A stretch of DNA of 43,519 bases from Octadecabacter sp. (GTDB taxonomy: Bacteria; Pseudomonadota; Alphaproteobacteria; Rhodobacterales; Rhodobacteraceae), in contig JABBAI010000075.1 in the NCBI GenBank assembly GCA_018608045.1, positions 1-43,519 on the forward strand, written 5' to 3'. The stretch's first letter is position 1, and the number at the start of each line of letters is the position of its first letter. This document shows positions 34,456 to 43,482 of this stretch, one piece after another. The position numbers and the translations under genes are program-made. The notes under the pieces are model-generated. The model was given only the letters and a program-made list of their open reading frames with translations, was not told the origin of the DNA and did not search any database.

Positions 34456-37400
34456 CTACTCGGCGGGCATCGCCGCAGGTTCAATGCTCAACGGGGCGGG
34501 CAAATGGACCAACATTTCCTTCGGGCAGACCTGAACGAAGTGCGCGCGTTCCTCGTCCCAATGCTGCAAAATGTCGGCTGCCTTGCGGCTACCCGTCTCT
34601 TCCAGATGCCGTTCGATCAACCCTTTCAACTGGGTTTCCCAGTGATCCACAGTCACGTCACACGTCACGAGCGTTTCCATATTGATCAACGCATCCGCCC
34701 GACGCTCAGGATCATACAGATAGGCCATACCACCTGTCATGCCGGCACCGAAATTCGCCCCGATTGATCCAAGGATGACCGCTACGCCGCCCGTGGTGTA
34801 TTCACACCCGTTAGATCCGCAGCCCTCAATCACAACACTCGCGCCAGAATTGCGCACGGCAAACCTCTCGCCTGCGCGACCCGCGGCGAACAAATAGCCC
34901 GCCGTCGCACCGTACAAAACCGTGTTGCCGATAATTGTGTTTTCGGACGCCACCAGCGGTGAATTCATCGGCGGACGCACAACAATCGTGCCCCCTGACA
35001 AACCCTTACCAACGTAATCGTTGGCATCACCCGATACTTCCAGCTTCAACCCAGGTGCCGCAAACGCGCCCAAAGACTGCCCCGCAGACCCCTTGAGCTT
35101 TACCGTCAAATGGTCAGGCTGCAACGAATTGCGCATCCCGAAATTCTTGACGATGTGGCTGCTGGTCCGTGTCCCAATGGTACGCAGCGTGTTCTGCACC
35201 GCATATTCCAGCTGCATTTTTTCGCCATCTTCAAGGAAACGGGCCGCGTCCTGTACAATCTGTGCATCCAGCGTATCCGGAACAGGTGTGCGCGGCTTGT
35301 TACGATCATAAATAATCTCTTTCGCGCCATCGACGGTGATCAAAAGAGGGTTCAGATCAAGGTCATCCAAATGCGCGGACCCACGGCTAACCTGCGCCAG
35401 CAAATCAGCCCGCCCAATGATTTCATCCATAGATTTCGCACCGATTTCAGCCAAAATCTCACGCACTTCAGTGGCGTAGAATGTGATCAGGTTCACGACC
35501 TTGTCCGCATTGCCTGTGAATTTGTCGCGCAACGCTTCGTCCTGCGTACACACACCGACAGGGCATGTGTTGGACTGGCACTGACGCACCATGATACAAC
35601 CCATCGCAATGAGCGCGGCGGTGCCGATACCGTATTCTTCGGCGCCCAGCATCGCAGCCATGACAATGTCACGCCCCGTGCGCAGGCCGCCGTCGGTGCG
35701 CAACGTGACGCGGTCACGCAGGTTGTTCATCGCCAACACCTGATGCGCCTCCGTCAGGCCCATCTCCCACGGCAAACCCGCATATTTGATCGACGTCGCA
35801 GGGGACGCACCCGTACCGCCATTGTGGCCCGAAATCAGGATAACATCGGCCTTGGCCTTGGCCACACCAGCCGCAATCGTGCCAACGCCCGAAGACGCCA
35901 CCAACTTAACGGTTACTTTCGCACGCGGGTTGATCTGCTTGAGGTCGTAGATCAGCTGCGCCAGATCTTCGATCGAATAGATGTCATGATGCGGAGGCGG
36001 TGAAATCAACGTCACACCGGGCGTCGAATGACGCAAACGCGCGATCAGTTCCGTGACTTTCATACCGGGCAACTGGCCACCCTCACCAGGCTTGGCACCT
36101 TGGGCAACTTTGATTTCCAACTCTTCACACTGGTTCAGATATTCGGCTGTGACACCAAAACGACCAGACGCCACCTGCTTAATCTTGGCAGACGGGTTGT
36201 CGCCATTCGCCTCAGGCACGAAATGCGCCGGATCTTCGCCGCCCTCACCAGAATCCGACTTCGCCCCAATGCGGTTCATCGCAACGTTCAACGTCTTATG
36301 CGCCTCGGGCGACAACGCACCCAATGACATACCCGGCGTCACAAACCGCTTACGAATGCTTGTGATTGATTCAACGTCTTCGATCGGGATCGATTTGCCC
36401 ATCGGCTTCACAGCCAACAAATCACGCAAATGGATCGGCGGGTTGGATTGCATCGCGGTCGAATACTGCTTCCACAACTCATAAGATGCACGGTTACAAG
36501 CCTGCTGCAACAGGTGCATTGTCTGTGCTTCCCATGCATGCTTTTCGCCCGACCGACGCGCCTTATAGAACCCGCCAATCGGCAGAACATCTGCACCACC
36601 CAGCCAACCGGCCTTGTGCACACCTTCAACTTTGCGCTGGATACCAGACACACCGATGCCCGAAATCCGTGACTGCATACCGGGGAAATATTCGGCAACC
36701 ATCGCACGCGACAGGCCCACAGCCTCAAAATTCAGACCCCCGCGATACGATGAAATCACCGAAATTCCCATCTTCGCCATAATCTTCAACAGACCCTGAT
36801 CAATCGCATACCGATACCGCGCAACCGCCTCAGTCAATGTGCAATCCAGCAGACCGCGTTCAATCCGGTCATCCAATGAATCCTCGGCCAGATAGGCGTT
36901 CACAACTGTCGCACCACAGCCAATCAACACGGCGAAATAATGCGGGTCAATACATTCAGCAGACCGCACATTCAACGATGTGAACGTCCGCAATCCTTTG
37001 CGTGTCAGCCATGAATGCACCGCAGATGTCGCCAAAATCATTGGCATCGGAACCTTGCCTTCACCTTGATGCTGGTCGGTCAACGTCAGATGTCCGGCAC
37101 CGGATCGCACAGCGTCTTCTGCCTCGGCGCGGATGCGTTCAAGCCCGCGGGATAGTTCGCCCGCCGTTGCATCAGCGGTAAAGGTACAATCAATCTCAAC
37201 GCATGGTGCGTTAAACGACGCTTGCAACGCGTCCCACTGCGCATTCCCAACAAACGGGGAATCCAGCACGAGGATTTCAGTCTGGCTTGAATCCTCATCA
37301 AGCACGTTTTTAAGGTTTCCGAACCGCGTCTTCAGGCTCATCACGCGGAATTCGCGCAAGCTGTCGATTGGCGGGTTGGTGACCTGAGAGAAGTTTTGAC

Positions 37401-38994
37401 GAAAGAAGTGGGACAACGGGCGGTACTTTTCGGACAATACCGCAGACGGCGTATCGTCGCCCATCGACGCAAGCGCCTCCTTGGCGTCTTCGGCCATTGG
37501 GGCCAAAATGTTCTCCAGCTCCTCAATCGTGTACCCGGCGGCAATCTGACGCTTGCGCAGTTCGCCACCCGTATAAAGGGGGGCTTCTGTCACAGCGCCA
37601 AGATCTTCGTCCAGCTCATTGATCTTGCCGACCCATTCCCCGAACGGCAGAGCATTTGCCATTTTGTCTTTCAGTTCTTCGTCGTGATAAAGTTCACCCT
37701 TGCCCATGTGCACGCCGATCATCTGACCGGGGCCAAGTGCGCCTTTTTCGACAACATTGGCTTCGTTGATCGGCACCATTCCTGCCTCAGACCCGGCGAT
37801 CAGCAAACGATCACCCGTCACAACGTAACGCATCGGGCGCAGACCATTGCGATCCAGACCCGCACAAACCCAACGACCATCGGTCATCGCAAGCGCCGCA
37901 GGGCCATCCCAAGGTTCCATCACGGAATTGCAGTAGGAATACATGTCGCGCCAGCTTTGCTTCAGCTCAGTGGCTTGCTTCGACCAGCTTTCAGGCACAA
38001 GCATCGTCTTTGCCATCGGCGCAGACCGACCCGCACGTACCAAAACTTCAAACACAGCATCCAGGGCGGCAGAATCCGAAGACCCGCTTGCCACGATTGG
38101 CTTGATGTCCTCGGCGGTGTCGCCAAACGTCGCGGACGCCATGCGAATTTCATGGGACTTCATCCAGTTCATGTTGCCCTTGAGCGTGTTGATCTCACCG
38201 TTGTGGGCCAACATGCGGAAAGGCTGCGCAAGCCACCACTGAGGGAACGTATTGGTCGAATACCGCTGGTGATAAATCGCGAACGCAGATTCAAAACGCT
38301 CGTCCATCAGATCGGGGTAGAACTCGGCGACCTGCTCAGCCAGCATCATACCTTTGTAGATGATCGAACGGCATGACAGTGACGCGAGGTACAACTGCGA
38401 CACGCCAGCGGCCGTCGCTGCCTTTTCGATACGGCGACGGATCACGTACAATTCACGCTCGAACGTTTCCTCATCCACTCCCTTGGAATTGGAAATCAAA
38501 ATCTGCTCAATCTCGGGGCGGGTCGCGTTGGCCTTTTCACCAAGGCAGGAAATATCGACGGGCACATGGCGCCAGCCGTAAATGTAATACCCCATGCGCA
38601 GCACTTCGGTTTCTACGATGGTTCGGCATGTTTCTTGTGCGCCAAAATTAGTGCGCGGCAAGAACACCTGACCCACAGCCAGTAGTTCACCTTCGCGCGG
38701 AACATGGCCCGTGCGCGCAACTTGATCATAGAAAAACTTCACTGGAATCTGCACGTGAATACCCGCGCCGTCCCCTGTCTTACCGTCCGCATCGACAGCG
38801 CCGCGGTGCCAGATCGCCTTGAGCGCTGAAATGCCGTTTTCCACAACCTTGCGTGACTTTTTGCCATCGATCGATACGACAAGTCCGACGCCACAGTTGG
38901 CCTTTTCGTCCTCATGTGAATACAGGCCGTTTTCAGCCATGTAGTCGCGCTTTGCCTGTTCGGCTTCTACCCATGCTTGATCATACTTGGTCAT
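34456..38994 (-). CDS. gltB: Glutamate synthase (NADPH) large subunit
   Basis: GltB makes two glutamates from glutamine and 2-oxoglutarate. Domains in order: a class II glutaminase with N-terminal nucleophile Cys34 (KANCGVGLV) after a 33-residue propeptide; a central domain; the FMN-binding synthase domain (GGTGASPATSIKYAGLPWE, TDGGLRTGRDIVMAAMLGAEEYG); the 3Fe-4S motif CIMVRQCQSNTCPVGVC; and a C-terminal beta-helix (GASVVIEGCGSNGCEYTTGG). Length is 1512 aa. ATG 38994 is preceded by AGGAGAG. It is the last gene of gltD-unknown-gltB. The region 34217-34455 holds no gene and no clear terminator. Confidence 0.98.
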   Translation of the reverse strand: MTKYDQAWVEAEQAKRDYMAENGLYSHEDEKANCGVGLVVSIDGKKSRKVVENGISALKAIWHRGAVDADGKTGDGAGIHVQIPVKFFYDQVARTGHVPREGELLAVGQVFLPRTNFGAQETCRTIVETEVLRMGYYIYGWRHVPVDISCLGEKANATRPEIEQILISNSKGVDEETFERELYVIRRRIEKAATAAGVSQLYLASLSCRSIIYKGMMLAEQVAEFYPDLMDERFESAFAIYHQRYSTNTFPQWWLAQPFRMLAHNGEINTLKGNMNWMKSHEIRMASATFGDTAEDIKPIVASGSSDSAALDAVFEVLVRAGRSAPMAKTMLVPESWSKQATELKQSWRDMYSYCNSVMEPWDGPAALAMTDGRWVCAGLDRNGLRPMRYVVTGDRLLIAGSEAGMVPINEANVVEKGALGPGQMIGVHMGKGELYHDEELKDKMANALPFGEWVGKINELDEDLGAVTEAPLYTGGELRKRQIAAGYTIEELENILAPMAEDAKEALASMGDDTPSAVLSEKYRPLSHFFRQNFSQVTNPPIDSLREFRVMSLKTRFGNLKNVLDEDSSQTEILVLDSPFVGNAQWDALQASFNAPCVEIDCTFTADATAGELSRGLERIRAEAEDAVRSGAGHLTLTDQHQGEGKVPMPMILATSAVHSWLTRKGLRTFTSLNVRSAECIDPHYFAVLIGCGATVVNAYLAEDSLDDRIERGLLDCTLTEAVARYRYAIDQGLLKIMAKMGISVISSYRGGLNFEAVGLSRAMVAEYFPGMQSRISGIGVSGIQRKVEGVHKAGWLGGADVLPIGGFYKARRSGEKHAWEAQTMHLLQQACNRASYELWKQYSTAMQSNPPIHLRDLLAVKPMGKSIPIEDVESITSIRKRFVTPGMSLGALSPEAHKTLNVAMNRIGAKSDSGEGGEDPAHFVPEANGDNPSAKIKQVASGRFGVTAEYLNQCEELEIKVAQGAKPGEGGQLPGMKVTELIARLRHSTPGVTLISPPPHHDIYSIEDLAQLIYDLKQINPRAKVTVKLVASSGVGTIAAGVAKAKADVILISGHNGGTGASPATSIKYAGLPWEMGLTEAHQVLAMNNLRDRVTLRTDGGLRTGRDIVMAAMLGAEEYGIGTAALIAMGCIMVRQCQSNTCPVGVCTQDEALRDKFTGNADKVVNLITFYATEVREILAEIGAKSMDEIIGRADLLAQVSRGSAHLDDLDLNPLLITVDGAKEIIYDRNKPRTPVPDTLDAQIVQDAARFLEDGEKMQLEYAVQNTLRTIGTRTSSHIVKNFGMRNSLQPDHLTVKLKGSAGQSLGAFAAPGLKLEVSGDANDYVGKGLSGGTIVVRPPMNSPLVASENTIIGNTVLYGATAGYLFAAGRAGERFAVRNSGASVVIEGCGSNGCEYTTGGVAVILGSIGANFGAGMTGGMAYLYDPERRADALINMETLVTCDVTVDHWETQLKGLIERHLEETGSRKAADILQHWDEERAHFVQVCPKEMLVHLPAPLSIEPAAMPAE

Positions 38995-39043
38995 GTTGTC
39001 TCTCCTCGTCGCGCGCGATGGGCGCACTAAATATTACTAAATA

Positions 39044-39745
39044 TTATTGCTCAAACAGGGGCAGGTCGGATGTATCGAATGATGACATCTGTACGCCGCA
39101 GCCAAATTTTGGGTTCACGGACAGATATCCAGCCTCGCCGGGGAAAATGAATTCAACCGGTGTGTCGTCGCTGTCAAAGCGGTCATCAGACGTGATGTAG
39201 CTACTGGTCCCGCCGATAAACATGCGCCATTCGGGCGATACAAATTCCGACCCTTCGCTTTTCCAGATCTCGTTGCCATCGGCATCAAATGCGGTCAGCG
39301 CATATTGTGTGCGCAACAAGGTAACGCCATCAATTTCAATGCTCTCTCCGGTCAAACGATCAAACCCGACGTATTGGCTGTCGCCGATTTCATTGCTTTC
39401 GGTGATGAAATCCCACGTGTCGATGTCATTCGCCAAAAGCTCGCTCATGGACATCGGATCGCTTGAGTTCGTGGACATTCGCTCCGTGTGACCAGCCCGC
39501 AAATGGAAACTTTCTAGCCATTCAGCCTCACCGCTGATGCGCCCAACGTATGTCAGACCTTCTTCGTCCAGCGTCGCACGGCGCTGTTCGCCGTTTTGAT
39601 CGTCGCCACACCGAAAGTAATGCGACACCGAACAGCTTTGACTTTGAATTGTGAGGTATCCCTCACATCCCTGCGGCAAATCAAATTCCTGTGCAGCCAG
39701 AGGACTGGCCATCAGAACGATGCATCCTAGAATTGGTTTCATCAT
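39044..39745 (-). CDS. Hypothetical secreted protein between gltD and gltB
   Basis: This 233-aa protein has a clear signal peptide (MMKPILGCIVLMASPLAA). The mature part begins QEFDLPQGCEGYLTIQSQSC. It has cysteines near both ends (GCEGYL, QSCSVSHYFRCGDD, PKFGCGV) that could form periplasmic disulphides, and beta-rich segments such as LTGESIEIDGVTLLRTQYALTAFD. I do not recognise a family. GAGGAG precedes ATG 39745; an ATG at 39760 overlaps the gltD stop. A tandem 10-bp repeat (ACTAAATATT, 39026-39045) lies at its end. Confidence 0.82.
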   Translation of the reverse strand: MMKPILGCIVLMASPLAAQEFDLPQGCEGYLTIQSQSCSVSHYFRCGDDQNGEQRRATLDEEGLTYVGRISGEAEWLESFHLRAGHTERMSTNSSDPMSMSELLANDIDTWDFITESNEIGDSQYVGFDRLTGESIEIDGVTLLRTQYALTAFDADGNEIWKSEGSEFVSPEWRMFIGGTSSYITSDDRFDSDDTPVEFIFPGEAGYLSVNPKFGCGVQMSSFDTSDLPLFEQ

Positions 39746-39756
39746 CGCAAGGCTCC

Positions 39757-41193
39757 TCATTCAGCGGCCACAGATGCGCCTTGGTTGACGTATTCGAGGA
39801 TCGCTTCGGCTGCGTCCCGCCCGTCTTTGATTGCCCATACAACCAGTGACGCCCCGCGCACGATATCACCGGCCGCAAACACACCTTCAAGGCTGGTTTG
39901 CCCTGTGGTAAATTCTGCCTTGATCGTACCCCAACGGGTCACTTCCAATTCGGGCACACCCCAAAGGGTTGGGATATCTTCGGGTTCAAAGCCAAGCGCT
40001 TGGACGACCAGATCGGCCTCCTCAACGTAATCGCTGCCCTCAATCAATTCGGGCATTTGGCGACCCGTGGAATCAGGTGCGCCAAGACGCATTTTCTGGA
40101 CCATCACGCCCTCTACTTGATCGGACCCTGTGAAACCTTTGGGTGCGGACAACCATACAAATTCAACGCCTTCTTCCTTGGCGTTCTGAACTTCGCGCAT
40201 GGAACCTGGCATGTTCGCCTCGTCGCGACGATACAAACATTTCACACTTTCAGCGCCCTGACGGATCGCAGTCCGCACACAGTCCATGGCCGTGTCGCCG
40301 CCACCGATCACGACGACCTTTTTGCCAGCGGCGTTCAGCTCTCCGTTTTCGAATTCTTCAACGACATCGCCAAACGATTTACGGTTGCTCACCGTCAGGA
40401 AATCAATCGCGCGCACGATACCATCGTTCCCGACCCCGGGCGCTTCTAGGGCGCGTGTCTTATAGACGCCTGTTGCAATCAGAACTGCTTCGTGCTTGCC
40501 GCGAATGGCGTCAAATGACAGATCATCGCCAACATCACAGTTCAACACAAACTCAACGCCGCCGTCTTCCAGCTGCGCCATGCGCTGCATCACGATGTCT
40601 TTTTCCAGCTTAAATCCCGGGATGCCGTAGGTCAGCAAACCGCCCCCGCGATCATAGCGATCATAGACCGTGACCTGCACGCCTTGACGGCGCAGCATGT
40701 CTGCCGCAGCAAGCCCACCGGGTCCCGCACCAATGATGCCGACACTTTCAGCGCGCTCTGTGTGCGGGCGGATCGGCTTGACCCACCCTTTTTCAAACGC
40801 GGTGTCGGTAATGTACTTTTCAACCGACCCGATGGTGACGGTGCCATGGCCGGACGTTTCAATCACGCAGTTGCCTTCGCACAAACGATCCTGCGGACAA
40901 ATGCGGCCACAAATCTCAGGGAATGTGTTGGTCTCTTGTGACATCTCGTAGGCTTCTTCAAGACGCCCTTCGGCAGTCATGCGCAGCCAATCAGGGATGT
41001 TGTTGTGCAACGGACAATGGGACTGGCAGTACGGCACGCCACACTGTGAACAGCGCGACGCCTGCTCCTCGGCCTTGGCCGTCGCGTACTCTGCGTAAAT
41101 CTCGCCAAAATCTTCACGGCGCAAGTTCGGCGGGCGCTTTTCAGGCATATCCCGTTCGACCTTCGTAAACTTCAGCATTTTTTGACCAGCCAC
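39757..41193 (-). CDS. gltD: Glutamate synthase (NADPH) small subunit
   Basis: GltD moves electrons from NADPH through FAD and two 4Fe-4S clusters to GltB. The N-terminal cysteine motifs are CSQCGVPYCQSHCPLHN and CGRICPQDRLCEGNC. The FAD-binding GIIGAGPGGLAAADMLRR and NADPH-binding VVVIGGGDTAMDCVRTA segments follow. Length is 478 aa. The start is GTG 41193, placed by AGGAG. It is first in the operon, unlike the common gltB-gltD order, with an unknown gene between. Confidence 0.97.
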   Translation of the reverse strand: MAGQKMLKFTKVERDMPEKRPPNLRREDFGEIYAEYATAKAEEQASRCSQCGVPYCQSHCPLHNNIPDWLRMTAEGRLEEAYEMSQETNTFPEICGRICPQDRLCEGNCVIETSGHGTVTIGSVEKYITDTAFEKGWVKPIRPHTERAESVGIIGAGPGGLAAADMLRRQGVQVTVYDRYDRGGGLLTYGIPGFKLEKDIVMQRMAQLEDGGVEFVLNCDVGDDLSFDAIRGKHEAVLIATGVYKTRALEAPGVGNDGIVRAIDFLTVSNRKSFGDVVEEFENGELNAAGKKVVVIGGGDTAMDCVRTAIRQGAESVKCLYRRDEANMPGSMREVQNAKEEGVEFVWLSAPKGFTGSDQVEGVMVQKMRLGAPDSTGRQMPELIEGSDYVEEADLVVQALGFEPEDIPTLWGVPELEVTRWGTIKAEFTTGQTSLEGVFAAGDIVRGASLVVWAIKDGRDAAEAILEYVNQGASVAAE

Positions 41194-41282
41194 AGGACAT
41201 TCTCCTAATCGAATTCAGAATTTAGGTTGTAGGGCGACCGTCCAGAAAAGAAAAGTCAGCATGAGTTACCTATTTATGTTTT

Positions 41283-41311
41283 ATTTGCCCTCGAAGACCC
41301 AGATTTGTCAA
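41283..41311 (-). promoter_or_regulatory. Possible gltD promoter (good -35 only)
   Basis: On the minus strand TTGACA (41311-41306) is a perfect -35. Seventeen bases on is GCAAAT, a poor -10 within an AT-rich stretch, so this is tentative. It lies about 90 bp before the GTG start of gltD. Confidence 0.3.
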
Positions 41312-41327
41312 TACAAGCCACAACATA

Positions 41328-41344
41328 AGGACCGATCCGGTCCT
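41328..41344. promoter_or_regulatory. Perfect 17-bp dyad between gltD and uppP
   Basis: AGGACCG-ATC-CGGTCCT has two 7-bp arms. It lies upstream of the putative gltD -35 and 64 bp before uppP. GC-rich dyads of this size often bind dimeric regulators. The regulator is unknown. Confidence 0.45.
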
Positions 41345-41407
41345 ACATAGAGTCTTTCACCAGTGCGCCAGTGATTTAGAAAGGCCGAAACGAATCAGAG
41401 GACCCGA

Positions 41408-42211
41408 ATGCCACTCCTAACACTCGTGCTCGCCGCACTTATCCAAGGCATCACCGAATTCCTCCCCGTGTCGTCCTCTGGGCACTTGATCCTGTTGCCT
41501 GCGCTCACGGGCATGGACGATCAAGGCCAAGTCATTGATGTCGCTGTTCATGTCGGCACATTGTTCGCTGTTATCTTGTATTTCTGGTCCGACGTCCGCA
41601 TCGCGCTGGGCGGGCTTTTTCGCCTGATGCGCGGAAAGATCGACACAAAGGGCGCGTTTTTGGCGCTGTGCCTGATCCTCGCGACGATCCCAGTAATCAT
41701 TGTCGGGCTGATTTTAAAACTGACAGGGATCGACATGATGCTGCGATCTGTTGCGGTGATTGGCTGGACGATGATCATCTTCGGCATCGTGCTGTATTGG
41801 GCCGACCAGACCGGCAAAACCGAACGCACTGCGGATCAATGGTCGATCAAACATGCGGTGACGATGGGCCTGTGGCAGGCGATTTCGCTGATCCCCGGAA
41901 CGTCGCGATCCGGCATCACCATCACCGCCGCACGCCAGCTTGGTTACAAACGCGAAGACGGCGCAAAGATCGCCATGCTCATGTCCATTCCGACAATCAT
42001 CGCCGCAGGAACATTGGCAGGCGTCGAAGTTGCTGCGACTGCAAATGTGCAGGCCGCCAAAGACGGGGCGATCGCCGCCATCCTGGCGTTCTTTGCAGCA
42101 CTGCTTTCACTGTCTTTGATGATGCGCCTTTTGAAATCCGTCAGCTTCACACCCTACGTAATATACCGCGTCATCCTTGGCGTCGTTCTGCTGTGGATCG
42201 CCTACACCTAA
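41408..42211 (+). CDS. uppP: Undecaprenyl-diphosphate phosphatase
   Basis: UppP (BacA) dephosphorylates undecaprenyl diphosphate at the inner membrane, recycling the lipid carrier of peptidoglycan synthesis. The catalytic segments are QGITEFLPVSSSGHL and SLIPGTSRSGITITAARQLGY. About eight membrane helices are visible. Length is 267 aa. A GAGGACC site precedes ATG 41408. The stop codon overlaps the TAG that ends the repeated tail downstream of the convergent NDUFA9-like gene. Confidence 0.97.
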   Translation: MPLLTLVLAALIQGITEFLPVSSSGHLILLPALTGMDDQGQVIDVAVHVGTLFAVILYFWSDVRIALGGLFRLMRGKIDTKGAFLALCLILATIPVIIVGLILKLTGIDMMLRSVAVIGWTMIIFGIVLYWADQTGKTERTADQWSIKHAVTMGLWQAISLIPGTSRSGITITAARQLGYKREDGAKIAMLMSIPTIIAAGTLAGVEVAATANVQAAKDGAIAAILAFFAALLSLSLMMRLLKSVSFTPYVIYRVILGVVLLWIAYT

Positions 42212-42261
42212 GCCTTACGGATCTTGGCGCTTTCCTTCAACCAGACGTTTCGAAAAAACGC
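42208..42261 (-). other. In-frame repeated C-terminal tail beyond the NDUFA9-like stop
   Basis: After the TAA stop of the NDUFA9-like gene the same frame stays open for 17 codons, AFFRNVWLKESAKIRKA, then TAG. Its LKESAKIRKA repeats the gene's own last residues IKESAKNLKT. The stop at 42264-42262 therefore lies between two similar tails. This could be a small tandem duplication, or an older C-terminus cut off by a new stop. Confidence 0.5.
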
Positions 42262-43239
42262 TTATGTCTTTAAGTTCTTAGCGCTTTCTTTGATCGCATC
42301 GTACTGGCCGCTTGGGCGGAACCGATACAGATAATCAGGCAGGATCGATTCCATCGCCGTTGGCGTGATGCCAAGCGCGGCAAACCCCTGTGCGCCGTCC
42401 TCTACGACATTGTCCACCGCAAGGTTTTTAACCTGATCTGCAGTGACAGGCCCACGCACCAAACCAAGCGACAAAACGCGCCCGACTTTGAAACCGAATA
42501 CCATAACCCGGGCAGCCCAGAACGGAATATTCAACACCAGTCGGCGGCGACGAATGATTTGCAACATTTGATCCATAAGTTCACGGAACGTATGCACGTC
42601 GGGGCCTCCAAGCTCATAGATGCCGCTCGCCTTGCCGGTAACACCCATAACGGCCGCAGCCGCTACATCATCCACAAACACAGGCTGGAATTTGGTGTCC
42701 GCACCCACGACAGGCAGCACCGGACCAAACCGAGACATGCCAGCGAAACGGTTAAAGAAGCCGTCTTCCTGGCCGAAAATAATCGAAGGACGCAAAATCA
42801 AGGCGTTTGGCATGTGCTGCAACACGCCTGCTTCGCCGGCGGCTTTTGTGCGGCCATATTCGCTCTCGCTTTGGGCATCCGCACCAATCGCAGAAATCTG
42901 CACCATAGTGCCAACGCCTTGGGACGCTGCGATGCGCGCAATACGCTCCGCACCCTCGGCCTGCACAGCCTCGAAGGTGTTTTTGCCGATCGAATCCAAG
43001 ACACCCACGCAGTTCACAACCGCATCCGCGCCGTGCATCACAGACAACACGGACGCATCATCGCGAATGTTGCAGAACACAGGTTCAACCTGACCAACGG
43101 CACCGTAAGGCTTTACAAACATCGCCTCATTGGGATTGCGGACCGCAACCCGAACACGCCAGCCTTCTTTAGCCATGCGACGCGCGATGTAACGTCCGAC
43201 AAAACCGGACCCGCCGTAAATGGTGACAAGTTTGGACAT
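42262..43239 (-). CDS. Complex I NDUFA9 subunit family protein (atypical SDR)
   Basis: This 325-aa atypical SDR resembles the NDUFA9 accessory subunit of complex I. It has the Rossmann motif VTIYGGSGFVGRYIARRMA, VVNCVGVLDSIGKNTFEAVQAEGAER, MVQISAIGADAQSESEYGRTKAAGE, LRPSIIFGQEDGFFNRFA and FQPVFVDDVAAA. Whether bacterial members join complex I or act elsewhere is unsettled; a link to membrane or quinone metabolism is possible. The C-terminus ends IKESAKNLKT, and a similar tail follows in frame past the stop. It is convergent with uppP. Confidence 0.92.
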   Translation of the reverse strand: MSKLVTIYGGSGFVGRYIARRMAKEGWRVRVAVRNPNEAMFVKPYGAVGQVEPVFCNIRDDASVLSVMHGADAVVNCVGVLDSIGKNTFEAVQAEGAERIARIAASQGVGTMVQISAIGADAQSESEYGRTKAAGEAGVLQHMPNALILRPSIIFGQEDGFFNRFAGMSRFGPVLPVVGADTKFQPVFVDDVAAAAVMGVTGKASGIYELGGPDVHTFRELMDQMLQIIRRRRLVLNIPFWAARVMVFGFKVGRVLSLGLVRGPVTADQVKNLAVDNVVEDGAQGFAALGITPTAMESILPDYLYRFRPSGQYDAIKESAKNLKT

Positions 43240-43350
43240 GGATGTGTTCCCTTGGCTAATTGCGCCTTGGGTCTACCCTCGCCCCTTGCCTAAAACAAGG
43301 CGCATATCGGCGCATTACATCGACCAGATAGAAACCTTGGCCGAATCCCG

Positions 43351-43379
43351 TTGACAGGTCCGCACCACCTCTCTAAATC
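43351..43379 (+). promoter_or_regulatory. Promoter of tRNA-Leu
   Basis: TTGACA (43351-43356) is a perfect -35, followed after 17 bp by TAAATC (43374-43379). It lies 17 bp before the tRNA 5' end. The -10 is weak, but the layout equals that of the tRNA-Lys promoter at the other end of the window. Confidence 0.5.
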
Positions 43380-43396
43380 CACTCGAGTTATCTGTT

Positions 43397-43482
43397 GCCC
43401 AGATGGCGGAATGGTAGACGCGCCAGCTTCAGGTGCTGGTGTCTGTATGGACGTGGAGGTTCGAGTCCTCTTCTGGGCACCA
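43397..43482 (+). tRNA. tRNA-Leu (anticodon CAG)
   Basis: The acceptor stem pairs GCCCAGA with TCTGGGC. The D arm contains GCGGAATGGTAGACGC, the anticodon stem is CCAGC/GCTGG with loop TTCAGGT (CAG), a long variable arm of class II type follows, and the T arm is GAGGTTCGAGTCCTC. An encoded CCA ends at 43482. It reads CUG codons. Confidence 0.97.
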
